NCBI GenBank assembly: GCA_029817715.1
Contig: JARUPY010000440.1
Coordinates: 1 to 64,000 of the forward strand
From: Melastoma dodecandrum
Taxonomy: Eukaryota; Streptophyta; Magnoliopsida; Myrtales; Melastomataceae
Direction: 5' to 3'
DNA length: 64,000 bases
Shown: positions 22,574-33,714 of the stretch, one piece after another
Layout: every line of letters begins with the position of its first letter
Numbering within the stretch: the first letter of the stretch is position 1
The notes under the pieces: generated by a model
What the model saw: the letters and a program-made list of their open reading frames with translations, nothing else
What the model was told of the DNA's origin: nothing
Databases searched by the model: none
Made by a program: the position numbers and the translations under genes

Positions 22574-25500
22574 ATGATGTCGACGACGGGGGAAGACGGG
22601 GTCGGAGATGTACCCGGGGGTACTGCCAGGGCTGTTATTAACGAGAGAGTTTACGTCGCCGTCGGGAGTGATGTGGAGGAGAGCAGGTTGACCTTGAACT
22701 GGGCTCTGCAGAATTTCGATGGCAACTTTCGCATCATCCACGTTCATCGCCCTTCTCCTCCTCCCCCCTCTTCCTCAGGTATCTCGATTTTTACTTTCTT
22801 TCCTTTTTCCCCTTGTTTCAAAAGTTTCTTGCTGGTTTGATTAGCGGCTCTTCCGCTTCTGAGTGTCCTTTCTTTTTGTCTTTTTATTTTCCTGGTTCAA
22901 GTTGAGGAGTCGCTTCTTCTTCTTCTTCTTCTTCTTCTATGGCTTGTGATTTAGCTCCTTTTTGACTCCATGGAGCAAGGTTGATCGTTTGCATTCCTTT
23001 CTTAACTCATAGAGTGTTGCTCGTTTTCATGGTGTTTGATTTCTCCCCTGTTGTTTTCTTTCCTTGTCTGGAGATGCTGTTGATTGGTTTCTCTCCCATG
23101 GAACTGTCTGTCCAGGACCAGGTCATCATTCGGGGAACAGGAATCATCAGGAGATGGAGAGCCAAAGGATGCACGCTTTGTTGAATGAGTATGTTCACAT
23201 GTGTAACCAAGCGGAGGTTCGTAATTTCCCTCCTTTTTTTTCTCTCTTTTATGTGCTTTCTGCTTCCTCGAGGCGCTGAGTTGTTGGGCTTCACAATGTT
23301 GTGGGTTCCAGGTAAATGCAGATGATTATATTATACCCTCTGACTAGACTAGTTAATTAAATTTGATTTTCATTCAACTATGCACAATCGTCTGTACTCT
23401 GTTAAGTATGCATTATTTTCACTATGACTCGTCAAAGAGGTCGTCCTTTTTATGTGCAAAGTATTAACAGCCATGAAGTCGCTCATTCTCAAGAAATTTC
23501 AAAATTTTCCAAACTGATCCTTCTTTAGAAATAAGTCGCAGGCACATATTCTCCCTGATTGAATATGCATGCCGGGTATGTCTTGTAAAAAATTTCCTGT
23601 CTCTTTCCTTGCACAGTGACCTTTGATTTAGTTAAATATCAGAAGACGAGAGTTGGTTGGAAACCTTTTCTCTGTGGATGACTTGATGGAGTTAACATTC
23701 CGTTCTCTCTGTCAGGTTTCTGCGGAGAAAAGATACGTTGAGACGGCAGATATTGGAAAAGGAATAGTGGAACTAATTGAGCAGCATGCCATCACGAAAC
23801 TCGTTATGGGGGCTGCTGCTGACCGACATTACGACGAGTAAAGCTTTGATAAAATTGAAATTTGCAACTTTATCTTTTGTTGTCTGTTTTGATAGATTGT
23901 TGCAAAACTGATATTGCCGACCAATTAACATGCAAGGAAATACTGTGAACCCTTAGGGGAGCAATGTACCTGCATTTTAGGGGCTAAGCTCAGATTTGAG
24001 AGGATGGTAGTTGAAATAGTTACATGTTTTCTGAAATGTTTATATTGTCTGAAAAGATGGGGCTTAAATGGCAGTCTGTCAGGGTTATTGAATTCGAGGA
24101 GAGTGGGGAATAAGCAGCAGAAAGATTGTTCTTCTGTGGTTTTCATTGAAAATTACAAGGGACATGGATATTTCATGCTGCAGGGCAATGACAGAACTAA
24201 AGTCCACGAAAGCAATGTTTGTGAACCAGCATGCCCATCCCTCCTGCTACATATGGTTTATCTGCAATGGCCATCTTATTTTCATGAGGTTAGCTTTGTT
24301 CAATCTTCAGGGCTTCACCATTATTAACATCGAGTTTTGAATGCTTGGACAATTTTATGATCAAGGCTTAAATGAAACTCTGGATCATTCTTCTTGGCTT
24401 TATATTTTGTGGTGGCCTTTGTACTACCAGATAAGCTTTTCAAGTTTCTTTCCTTTTTTGCCTTTTTCCAACTACCAGGATTTTCTATGAATTACTAGCA
24501 TGACATCTCAGTTATTACAGAAGCAAAAGTTGACAAATGCTTGGTAATGAATCCCTTTGCAAAGTTCTTGCTTCCCTCCTGTGTTTGATCAATTGTTTGT
24601 TGTACTCGGGAGACTAAGATTGCTATGAGAGGAAAACTGTAGTAACATAAAGCTTAGCTAGTTCTTTAGTAACTCCTGGGAAGTCAGTGTGGTCCTGCCA
24701 GGAATCTTATAATGTATTATTTGTCACTTCTATTTGTCGAAAAAATGCATTTGCGAACAGTTTTTAAGTGGTGTAGCACAGCCCATTTCTGATGTATGAT
24801 GTGATTGAACAGGGAAGGCAATCTGGAGACCTTTGATTTGGACGTTACACCATCAATGCTTGCCCCAAATCCTGTTGTCGGAGCGGGACAGTCTGTTGCT
24901 GGGAGCCCTCACAATTCAATACACTCGGAGTCTGACTCAAGTGAAGTTGCAGATGACCTAGCTTTGGTACGGTATGAGAGGGCTGGTGGAAGCAACCACG
25001 GTACACATTCAAATACAGGAAATAGGGTTTCATGGAATGAGGTCAGAACACCCAGAGGCCTCCTGTACTTTTTGTGGATTACATGGGAGCTGCTGCTGTC
25101 GCTCTCCTAGTTTAATTTGAGATTTCTTTGTTGCATGGAATGAGTGATTTATACTTTTTATCACAAGTGAACATCATTTCTCTCAACAGGATGGCATGGG
25201 AGGTGACAAACTCTATGAACAACTTCAGAGAGCAATGACAGAGGCTGCAGATGCAAAACGAGAAGCATTGCAGGAGTTGCTTCGGCGCCAGAATGCAGAA
25301 AAGGCCGTATTTGAGGCTACTCATAGAGTAAGTGTCCTGCTGTGAACTTTGCTGTTATGCTAGTTTGAGCAGTTTTATCCTCAGAGAAGTTAAAGGGGTT
25401 GCAAAGCTGGTCATACTTGATACTTTTCATGCTTTATCTCCAAAAACCGGAGCTTATGAGGGAATTAGTCGACATGTCACTTACTTGGATTGGCATATTC

Positions 25501-27067
25501 TTAAGAAGCAACACACAGACTCTGTTAGTCATCCCAGTTTTCTACATATTTCCTTGTATTTGATGAATAATGTCGTGATTTTTGATAGGCTCGATCTGCT
25601 GAAAATCTGTATGCTGAGGAGCTAAATCGAAGGAGGGATATCGAGGAAATGCTAAGCCAGGAAAAGGAAGCAGTTGAAATGATGAAAAATCAAAACAGTG
25701 AATTGCAGATGTTACTTGAGAACATGCTGAAGGCAAATGAGGAGTCCTCTTCAGACCAAGCAAGCGAACCATCAAGGCTAGCTAGGCTACAATCAATTTC
25801 AGAGTTCTCTTTCTCAGAGATTCAGGAAGCCATCAACAATTTTGATCCATCACTGAAAATTGATGAAGGGCCATGTGGAAGTACCTACAAAGGCTTTCTT
25901 CGCAACACAAATGTCACCATAAAAATGTTGTGCTCTGATAGCTCTGAGGGCCCTTCGCTCTACCATAAAGAGGTAAAGTCGTCTACACTGCCTTTCCGGA
26001 TTCGCTTCATCTGCACAGACGTTTGACCTCTTAGTTGTTACACCGATTTGGACTTCATGATCATAAGGATACTGATCTCGAATTTCAAACTCCCTGCAGG
26101 TGGAAGTTACCTCTAAACTGAGACATCCAAATCTGGTCTCCCTAATGGGTGTCTGTCCTGAAGCTTGGGCTCTCATCTATGAGCATCTTCCTAATGGTAG
26201 CCTCGAAGAACGACTGAGCAGAGACAGCAATTACCGCTTACCATGGCTAGTTCGGACACGTATTAGTCTCGAGATATGTTCTGCGCTAATTTTCATGCAT
26301 TCTAGCGAACCTCATGGTCTGGTTCATGGAAACTTGAAACCTGGGAACATCCTCCTGGGGGTCAATTTCGTCAGTAAACTGAGTGATTATGGGAAGGTTG
26401 CGGTGAACTCCCCACATCCCATTGCCGAGGGAGAAACCTCTTTTGAGGCCGATGTTTACTCATTTGGGGCTATACTTTTAAGGCTGCTAACGGGGAGGAA
26501 CGCCTTGAATTTAGACGAAATGGTGCAGACTGCTCTAGACAATAACAACTTGAATGCTGTATTAGACGCTTCGGCAGGGGACTGGCCGATCGAACTCGCT
26601 GTGCAAACAGCGGAACTAGCACTGAGGTGCTGTGACATTGATAGCAGAAACCGTCCGGACATCAAATTGGAGGTGTGGCCGTTGCTGGAGCAGATGATGT
26701 CCATGTGCGAAGCTTCGGAAACTACGGGGCCCAGGGCGGAGGAGCAAAACCAGGTTCCTCAGTATTTCACCTGCCCTATAATGCATGTAAGCAATCGTCC
26801 CTCCATACTTGTTTTTTCTTTTTAAAGATTAATTATTTTTGACATTGGAGGCATCCTCATGAATCTGTTGTTTAGGATATCATGGAGGATCCGCTAGTGG
26901 CGGGCGACGGCTTCACGTACGAGGCAGAGGCAATACGGGGGTGGCTGGGCCAGCACGACACGTCCCCGATGACAAACCTGCCGCTCCCTAACCTGAACCT
27001 GGTGCCTAACCGGACACTGAGGTCAGCCATCCAAGAGTGGCACCAGAACCACCCAATTCCCAACTGA
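22574..27067 (+). CDS. PUB: Plant U-box protein with USP and kinase-like domains
   Basis: Members are E3 ubiquitin ligases whose U-box recruits an E2. Exons: 22574-22778, a second exon ending at 23215, 23716-23837, 24184-24288, 24813-25041, 25190-25327, 25589-25972, 26100-26786 and 26876-27067, about 720 residues. Order: USP-like domain (VYVAVGSDVEES to KLVMGAAADRHYDE), linker, coiled coil (about residues 255-360, many Glu, Arg and Gln), kinase-like domain (about 370-620) and C-terminal U-box (CPIMH-DIMEDPLVAGDGFTYE, then AIRGWL and SPMTNLPL). The kinase part has a P-loop-like GPCGSTYKG and a lysine in VTIKML, but the catalytic loop reads HGNLKPGN and the DFG site reads DYG, so it is probably a pseudokinase. 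The start and donor side of exon 2 (about 23,110-23,150) are unclear and may hide a one-base shift. An in-frame ATG at 22556 is an alternative start. Confidence 0.87.
22912..22937 (+). repeat. (TTC)n microsatellite in intron 1
   Basis: About eight uninterrupted TTC/CTT units in the first intron of the U-box gene; a pyrimidine-rich stretch with no other obvious role. Confidence 0.9.
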
Positions 27068-27970
27068 TTGGATCAACCCGGATTCAATTATGCAACTAAA
27101 AAACCCCAGGAGCAGAGAAAAAAACATTGAAGAAGTCGTCGGTAAACACTACACTAGACATACTAGTCTTTCTTTTTTGTGGGGTATCCAAGTAAATGTA
27201 CGAGTTTTGCTCAATCATTTTTGAAATTGCCAGTGTTTGGATCTGTGTAATGCCTTAAAGTTGCTGTCTCCCCATTCTGCATAGCATTTGCTGTTATTTG
27301 GGCAGTCTTTGGGCGAGTCTCGTTTGCCTAAATAGGGTAAGACATGCTTGTTAGAACAAGCTGATTTGACTTACTTCAGGCATCATGTTGTGCCGGGATG
27401 GTGAAATCAGTTAAGCGGATGATCTACTTCCGGTTTTGAAATAGACGGGCTGTTGTTTTCAGCAAAGTTGTTAATGATGCTTTTCAATGTAGTCGTGATG
27501 TTTTAGGTGATGTGTATATACAATTGTGATTTTGAAGTGGATTTGTATGTGTATATATATACATTGTCCAACTTAATTCCATTTTTTTTATCAGGGTATC
27601 ACTTTAATAATCAAAGTCCTTCAGATTGTTCGCATAACCGAATCTCAAGCTGATGAAATGTTCCTTTTTTCTTTCTTGCAAGTAAAACGTCTGTCATTTG
27701 TTTATAATGTATGTTATTTGTTGACATTTGTTGTTAGGGAACCTTTGTTCATATGAATGATTCTTTCATTATCCATGCTGTTGTATCTATAAAGCATCCG
27801 TTTTGAATTCTGCCACCGGCAGAAACATGAGGCCTCCACTCTTCTAGTCAAATTCCGTTGCCGGTGCTGTTATCGGTTGAAACAGCTACATGGACCATAG
27901 TAACCTATCTTAACCCTTTTCAGTCAAAGGCTTATTTGCACCACTAATATCTGGAGGATAACATACGTCG
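27068..27970. other. 3' region of the U-box gene and intergenic DNA
   Basis: T-rich sequence follows the stop codon, as for a plant 3' untranslated region. I see no gene, repeat or viral similarity before about 27,970. Confidence 0.45.
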
Positions 27971-27977
27971 ATTTATG

Positions 27978-28274
27978 TCAATTGGTTGTGTCTGTCATCC
28001 AATATGTCGTGGATTGTTCTTTGTAAAGCAATAGATTCATTAAGGATCTCCCCTTCTTTTTAACAGCTTGGCTGTATCCTTCTTGGCTGCGCCTTTCTAT
28101 ATTACCTTTTGGGTATTTTTCTCGAAATGATGATTTCATGAAAGCGTTATGATGGCGGTAAGTTCCTGTTTTCATGCTTTTACTGCTAATATTATCGCGT
28201 GTTTCATACGAGGTTTGTACCTTTTTATCGTGGTCCCCAAAACTATTTCTTTTTTTACGGTTCCTTGTCTTCAT
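27978..28274 (-). pseudogene. Start of the viral polyprotein frame, truncated
   Basis: A 98-codon frame, basic and Lys/Arg-rich, opens about 120 bases after the primer-binding site in the viral sense, where caulimovirid first frames begin. It ends at the left border of the integrated DNA. The identification rests on position, not on a motif. Confidence 0.45.
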
Positions 28275-28394
28275 ATTCCTATTCTACCGTCGGTATCCCT
28301 TATTCTATTGTCTTTCTTTAATTTTTAACCCCCCAAAAATTAATTTATTTTAATTTAGTTCTTCAAGACAATAAAGAAAATTATTCTTAAGCGG

Positions 28395-28406
28395 GCTCTG
28401 ATACCA
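28395..28406 (-). other. tRNA-Met primer-binding site of the viral genome
   Basis: On the minus strand the 12 bases TGGTATCAGAGC are an exact match to the plant initiator tRNA-Met complement used by caulimovirids for minus-strand DNA priming. It conventionally marks position 1 of such genomes, so here the genome is permuted: the coat and polymerase region lies upstream of it. Confidence 0.8.
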
Positions 28407-28428
28407 AGAAATTCTACAGGAATCGAAC

Positions 28429-28704
28429 TTAAGAAGATTTTCCTAATTGTCTTTGTCTTCGGCGTTCTACCAACCTCAAATACTCGTTTGAGTATTTTGA
28501 ACTAGTCGTAAATCCAAGATTGGACTTACCTTCAAGGAAAAATTCCTCAAATTCACTCTGTATTAGAGTCAGTTCTTCTAATTTCTTAGAATAACTTTCT
28601 ATAAGTTTGGATAACTGAGTTATATGTGGTGATAGAATTTCCAAAAGATCTACTACAGTGTTAAGAAGACCAATAGTAGAATTCTTGCCCACACCACGAT
28701 CCAC
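28429..28704 (-). pseudogene. Small viral coiled-coil frame
   Basis: Ninety-one open codons with a strongly heptad-like run of Leu, Ile and Glu in the middle, ending about 20 bases before the primer-binding site. It directly follows the truncated reverse transcriptase. It matches the position of the extra downstream frame of florendoviruses; no function is known to me. Confidence 0.5.
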
Positions 28705-28724
28705 GATTCATTTTGCGCTGAAAG

Positions 28725-29157
28725 ACGCCTGGAGCATTCTTCAGGCCGAACGACATTACTAGTCATTCAAACATTCCTTGTGAAGCATTAAAAGTAGTTA
28801 GAGAAACCGAATCTTCTTCCATCTTGACTTGCCAGTAACCACTTTTCAAGTCAAATTTGGAAAAAATTTTGGTTGGCTCAAACTAACCATATCGATTAGG
28901 TCTCCAGCAGTAGGAATCTTATAGCCATCATCTTTGATAGCTTTATTAAACTGACGATAGTCTATAACCATTTGTGCTTTTCCTTGCACCTGCTTGGCAT
29001 GATTTATTACCATAAAGGCAGGACTAGAGTGCGGACTGTAGCTGTTCCTAATCAAGCCTTTTCCAAGCAACTCAAGAATTTGTTTATCAAATTCCTCAAC
29101 CATTTCAGCCGTGTATGTAATATTTCTGGCTCTTATAATGGTTCCGGGATCTTTCAA
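28725..29157 (-). pseudogene. Viral reverse transcriptase, N-terminal part only
   Basis: The frame contains the early reverse-transcriptase motifs (a VIDYRQ motif near 28,940-28,975). It is broken near 28,850, and later motifs continue in another frame down to about 28,725. The YxDD active-site motif and the whole RNase H domain are missing because the sequence jumps to the small coiled-coil frame. Confidence 0.75.
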
Positions 29158-29158
29158 T

Positions 29159-29698
29159 TCAAAGTCTAGCCTTGAGGCTATTCCGACTCCACAATTTTAA
29201 TGGATCTTCACTAAAATTATCGGCAAGTTTTACAAGGAACTTATCCCATTTTGTCCATGTTAACCTTGTTGCCCTACACACTTCTTGTTTAAGAAACAAG
29301 TCGTCATACCAATTAGAATAACTGCTGGTATCCGTCGGAGAAAACAGAGTTTGTATCCATAAGTAGTTTTCTTCCAACTTTACATCACCACGCTGAGCTC
29401 GCACTCCGAAAGCTCTTTCACACGGTGAATTACCACAATATTCTTTCCGTTTTACCGGATAGAACCCAAATTTTAGCCTTAATTTAGGTTCTTGTAGAAT
29501 ACTGATTTTGACACCACCTATGGAAACATGATTTTGACACCACCATTGTAGACCCCAACCCAAGTCTATCCTACAAATCCGTATTTTCTTAGATCTAATT
29601 AAAAAATTCCTAAATCGAAATGTAAAAATTGGATAGGTTCGATCTGGAAGATAGAGGAGTGAAATAATCAACCTCCCAGGTTTTCCATTTCCATTCAA
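29159..29698 (-). pseudogene. Viral region between protease and reverse transcriptase
   Basis: A 179-codon open stretch whose C-terminal third looks protein-like (Trp- and charge-rich) and leads toward the reverse-transcriptase segment. Its N-terminal half is probably out of frame. No catalytic motif is visible. Confidence 0.4.
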
Positions 29699-30028
29699 GC
29701 CCCAAGGGCGCCATATTCTAGAGAAGTATGTTTGGAAATGCTCTAACGTTCTCCAGAAGTTCTTTAACTGGGATCATCTAGGGGTCCAAAGATTTCCCCA
29801 CTGATCGGAGTACGCCGATTACCCCCGAACCAACTAAAAGTTTCATATCGGAAGCGAGTTTTCAAGGAATTGAGATCTCATTCAAAGAGAAAGATAACCC
29901 TATTAGTTAAGGTTGGAAGCAAGCTGCTAGAAGTAGACTTGGTGGTTACACTCTACTGCGGTGACGATAGATGAGATTTTTTGAAAAAAGAAAGGTATTC
30001 AGCCGATGAATTAATAGTTGTTGTTCTG

Positions 30029-30733
30029 TCAGCACTGGCGAAAAAGGTCGGCTTTACTGAAGAAGGGGCAGGCCGGGGTACCAAGAATGACATCTGCCAC
30101 TAATAAAGGGTGTGCCAGAATCTCTTTAATGATGAATTTTTGTCCTCCAATAAAGACATGCACATTATTGGCTTGATGGCTAACAATTGTTGCTATTCCA
30201 TCTACATTAACCATATGGATGGGTTTTTGCAGTGGTTTCTAGTTCCACCACTCATCTGGTAGCGCGTTGAGTCTAACACAACTTATGCTACATCCAGTGT
30301 CTATCAAGGTATCCAGAAAATACTCATAGTATCTCGGAAATTTGAAACTTAGAGCTACATATGTGCTTAGTTCTTCTTTCCTCACACTAAATCCAGTGTT
30401 TCTGGGTACTTCTTGGGATGGTTCTACCATCCTCCAGATTTCGTCTACTGATATAGACCTCTGCTTGGCTATTTGCTCAATAACCTTGCAAACTTCAGGA
30501 ATATTGGATAAAGAGTTATTTGGATAGGTAACTCTCATCATCCTTATTGATTCCTCTCTCGGTTGATCTACTGGATCTTCATAGACTGGTAACGATACCT
30601 GTCTATATCCTACGATTCTACCCGTATGTTGAGATGGGATTCTTGAATCAATAGACCTTCGAGACATTTCCTCAACTAGTGGTGGTGCAGATGCTTCTGC
30701 TGGTCGAGACATTATTATGTTATCTCCCATCAC
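30029..30733 (-). pseudogene. Viral aspartic protease region
   Basis: Two open pieces (30239-30733 and 30029-30214) flank a break near 30,230. The first ends with the aspartic protease signature Asp-Thr-Gly at 30293-30301, preceded by a Leu/Ile-rich strand. The second resembles the second half of a retroviral-type protease fold (ILGTPACPFF). The break lies inside the domain. Confidence 0.65.
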
Positions 30734-31384
30734 TAGCTCTAGAAGAAACTTCAGAGAGCATATGAGTTCTTGGCTCTCTCAGAATCGGCATTTTCACAGG
30801 CAGATGCCTGTTAGCTCTATCATTACCTCTTGACGGTTTTCCCAACATTAAGGTAATCTCGTTACATTTCTGCCGGATATTAGCCGCACTAATTGGTCTA
30901 GAACTACTACTCGGTTCAGTCATAACCCAATTTCTTGGCCAGGTTAACTCCAGTGGGTTTACCTCTCGCTTATGAAATTGTTGATAGTTAGTATGACCTT
31001 CCTCAAACAACTCAGTAAGTCTTGATATGTTTCTCACACTAGGACTAGTGGTATTTACCAGTCGATAGATTTCCCAGTGTGGTACGCCAAAAACTTGGCC
31101 TGGGGATTCATTCTATCCATATTCATTGATTTAATTCTTAAAGTCAATGAATTCCCCAAACATCGATCGTTCAGGGCCATCATGAAATTTGGATGGACTT
31201 GGAACCATACAGGATCATGTGCAAGGTTGGCCTATATTCCTGATATCAACTGATCTTTAAATTCTCTCCATCTTTTATCGATTACAGCTGCTACCACAGG
31301 ACTATCCGCGGGAAGATGAAATAGCGGAATCAATCCTACTTGGATTAGCCCAATGTGTATATAGTTATATACACCTCTCGTACG

Positions 31385-31945
31385 TTACATGGTTTCCCTA
31401 ATGCGTTGTACGTTTAATAATGGGATATCCAAAGTCTCAAGTTCCGTAATCGTAACTTGAGCCATTACTTCTGATTGTGAGATGTCTATTATATATTTAA
31501 AGTTAAACCTTGAAACATTATAAACTTCTCTTATGTTAACATTGGGCAACCTCCATTCCAGAATTGAGTAGGATGGATCTTCATACTGGTGAGATTCTTC
31601 CAGTACCTGATTCGTCGTTTCTAAAGAAACTAACTCATCATCACCATCTCTATTTTGCTTTGCTCTCATCATGAACAGATGCATTGTCCAGAGATCAGAA
31701 TCTTCTTCGGAGTTTGTGTCATAATTTGATACAACCTCGTAGATGGATTCTACTTCTGAGTCTAAGTCAGAAATATCTTGCTCATCTATTGGTTCATAAG
31801 CTAGAATTTCTTCCTCATAACTCCTGTTATCTAGAAACATCATCCGAAGTCTTTCTCTCCTTTGGTTCTTCTGAGGACAAGTATCCGCTTTATGGGTTTT
31901 TGATCCACAAAAACCAGTAGCAATTGCAACTACTCAACGGTTTCC
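31385..31945 (-). pseudogene. Viral Cys/His knuckle and acidic C-terminal coat region
   Basis: A Cys-x-Cys ... Cys ... His ... Cys cluster at about 31,870-31,945 matches the nucleic-acid-binding knuckle at the end of caulimovirid coat proteins. It is followed by 152 open codons very rich in Asp, Glu and Ser, as usual after that knuckle. A stop separates it from the upstream coat region. Confidence 0.65.
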
Positions 31946-32081
31946 CTTTCGGACACTTAGGTTCTCTGCCATGTTTTCGCTTAAAGGCATCGATCCTATC
32001 TTTATCCTTAAGGTTATTTCGTCTCCTTACAAACCTTCTCCGTTTGTAAGCAGGACCTCTCCCTTGTTTGTTGTGGAGGTC

Positions 32082-33341
32082 TCATTTTGACCAAACTTTC
32101 CTCTCGTTTTGAGAACAATAGTTCTTGTTTATGTATGAAAGCTTTTTAGTTGCTTCCTTAACCTGGAGCTCAGAACACGCTTTCCTTATCGCGTACTTTA
32201 TCGCTTGAATTTTTCCTCCGAGTCCCGAAACAATTTTTTCTTCACTCAGAAGTAATTCATAAGCCTTTTGCGCAACTTCTTGCCAAGGTTCCGGAAGCTT
32301 TGCAAAAATGGTTCCCAATATGAACTGTTGAGAAACTACATCCAGATTGTAATAATACTTCTGGAATTCACATACATAGTTATCAAATAGACACATCGCA
32401 TATTTGTAGTTTAACAAGAGCAGTCAACGAGTCCTCTTTTTCCACAGTCTCAATGGATAACGAAAACCCACAGAACTCCCGTTTTAATGCATCAGCGATG
32501 ATTGCTAATACACCATCAACGGTCAGCGCTTGATCTATCTTTTCTTTGATGTCTGTATGGGCCACCAAAGACTTCCGGTATTTTTGCGCCGTTCCCATGA
32601 GGGTTGCTACACATAATTCATAAACTGATCCAGGAGATAATATCCCAGCAGACGCAGTCATTCGAATTAGTGATAACCACTCATCTATCTTTTCTGATAC
32701 GTGCTTCTCACAATCGATATCTAGAAAAGCACCGGGGTAATTATTGTCTTTAAGACGTTATCCCTTGGAATAAATTCCTGTTTGGTTTTATGGGGATAGT
32801 CGGGCCTATAAATTTCCCTTTTCGCAGTAACCAATTCTTTAAACGTTCTATTGTCTAAATGAACTGGAATTTCTTCTGCCAGGCCTAAGGCTTTCCTTAA
32901 GTCCTCTGCCAACTCCCCACTTTGGGAGTTCAAATTTGCGTTTCGCTTTCGTGGGTCTAAAATGTAAGGAGCTACTGACTCCTTATACATGTCATCCACA
33001 CTCTTGCCTTGATCCTATTTGGAATTTCTTCCTCCCAGTTTCAATTTTTTGACTGGTTTTCTCGTAGTACTCTCCAGTTTAGAAGTCGCCTCGGCTTTAG
33101 GCCTTTTTAAACTTCTTTCATTCTCAATAGAGTCTAACATCTTGTTTACTATAGAGCCTACTTCCTGAGCAAGATGGTTTCGGCTCTCAAGGCTTTCTGT
33201 ACTCCCTTGAATAGTTAACTGAGTTAAAATATCATTTATACTCTTACTTATTCCATAGGGAGCCATTCTAGACTCTGAGACGAACTCCAATTTTGAAGGA
33301 ATTTCAGGAGGATTTTCCGAAGATTTTCCTTCTCCAGCCAT
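32082..33341 (-). pseudogene. Viral coat-protein region, in several broken frames
   Basis: Open pieces at 33015-33341, 32721-32999, 32383-32661 and 32082-32417 follow each other in the viral sense with stops or shifts between them. The last piece has the aromatic-rich helical sequence (FDNYVCEFQKYYYN) expected near the end of the capsid core, ahead of a basic segment. Together they would cover most of a coat protein. Confidence 0.6.
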
Positions 33342-33424
33342 TTTCCAAGGATTTAATTAAAACTTTTTCAAAATTTTGGGGTTTTTCAAAAGAGTAGAAA
33401 AGACAGAATAGGTTAGGAACGGTA

Positions 33425-33622
33425 CTAGAGGAATATTAAAACTTCCGAAAGTAAAACCCGAAATAGTTTCCTTTCTAACGGTAAATCGGAACTATCCTCT
33501 GTTTCATACTCCATATATTCCTGAATGGAGTAAATAGTGTCTGCTTTGTATAGAAAGCTTTCGTTCATCGTTTGGAAAGTTTCAAAAGTTGGTGGAGGAA
33601 CCAGCCCTGGGTATTGGAGCAA
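33425..33622 (-). pseudogene. Upstream viral open piece, unassigned
   Basis: Sixty-five codons lie at the viral 5' side of the coat region, near the right border of the insertion. They may be the end of the movement-protein/coat linker, but no motif proves it. Confidence 0.3.
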
Positions 33623-33714
33623 TTGTAAAATGTCGGTTCCACCGCCATTTTGTAGGACTTAGCTAATAGTAGTCCAGCTGCCAAATTAATATTTTTCCAA
33701 CTGCTTCGTCGTAG

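Larger units (their letters stand above)
27978..33640 (-). mobile_element. Endogenous caulimovirid (plant pararetrovirus) fragment, decayed
   Basis: Minus-strand fragments appear in the gene order of a Caulimoviridae polyprotein: a coat-protein region (about 32,080-33,340), a Cys/His knuckle (31,870-31,945) followed by an acidic stretch, an aspartic protease (DTG at 30293-30301) and the 5' part of reverse transcriptase (28,725-29,157). After the missing end of reverse transcriptase and RNase H come a small coiled-coil frame, the tRNA-Met primer-binding site and the start of another polyprotein frame. There are no LTRs. Stops and frameshifts break every domain, so it cannot encode a functional polyprotein. 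The presence of a separate small frame between the polymerase and the primer site recalls florendoviruses; the genus call is inference. The movement-protein region is not recognised. Confidence 0.82.

Noticed and set aside
29500..29698. N-terminal half of the 179-codon viral-strand frame as a real protein segment
   Set aside because: Composition changes abruptly and it does not resemble caulimovirid sequence; probably an out-of-frame extension.
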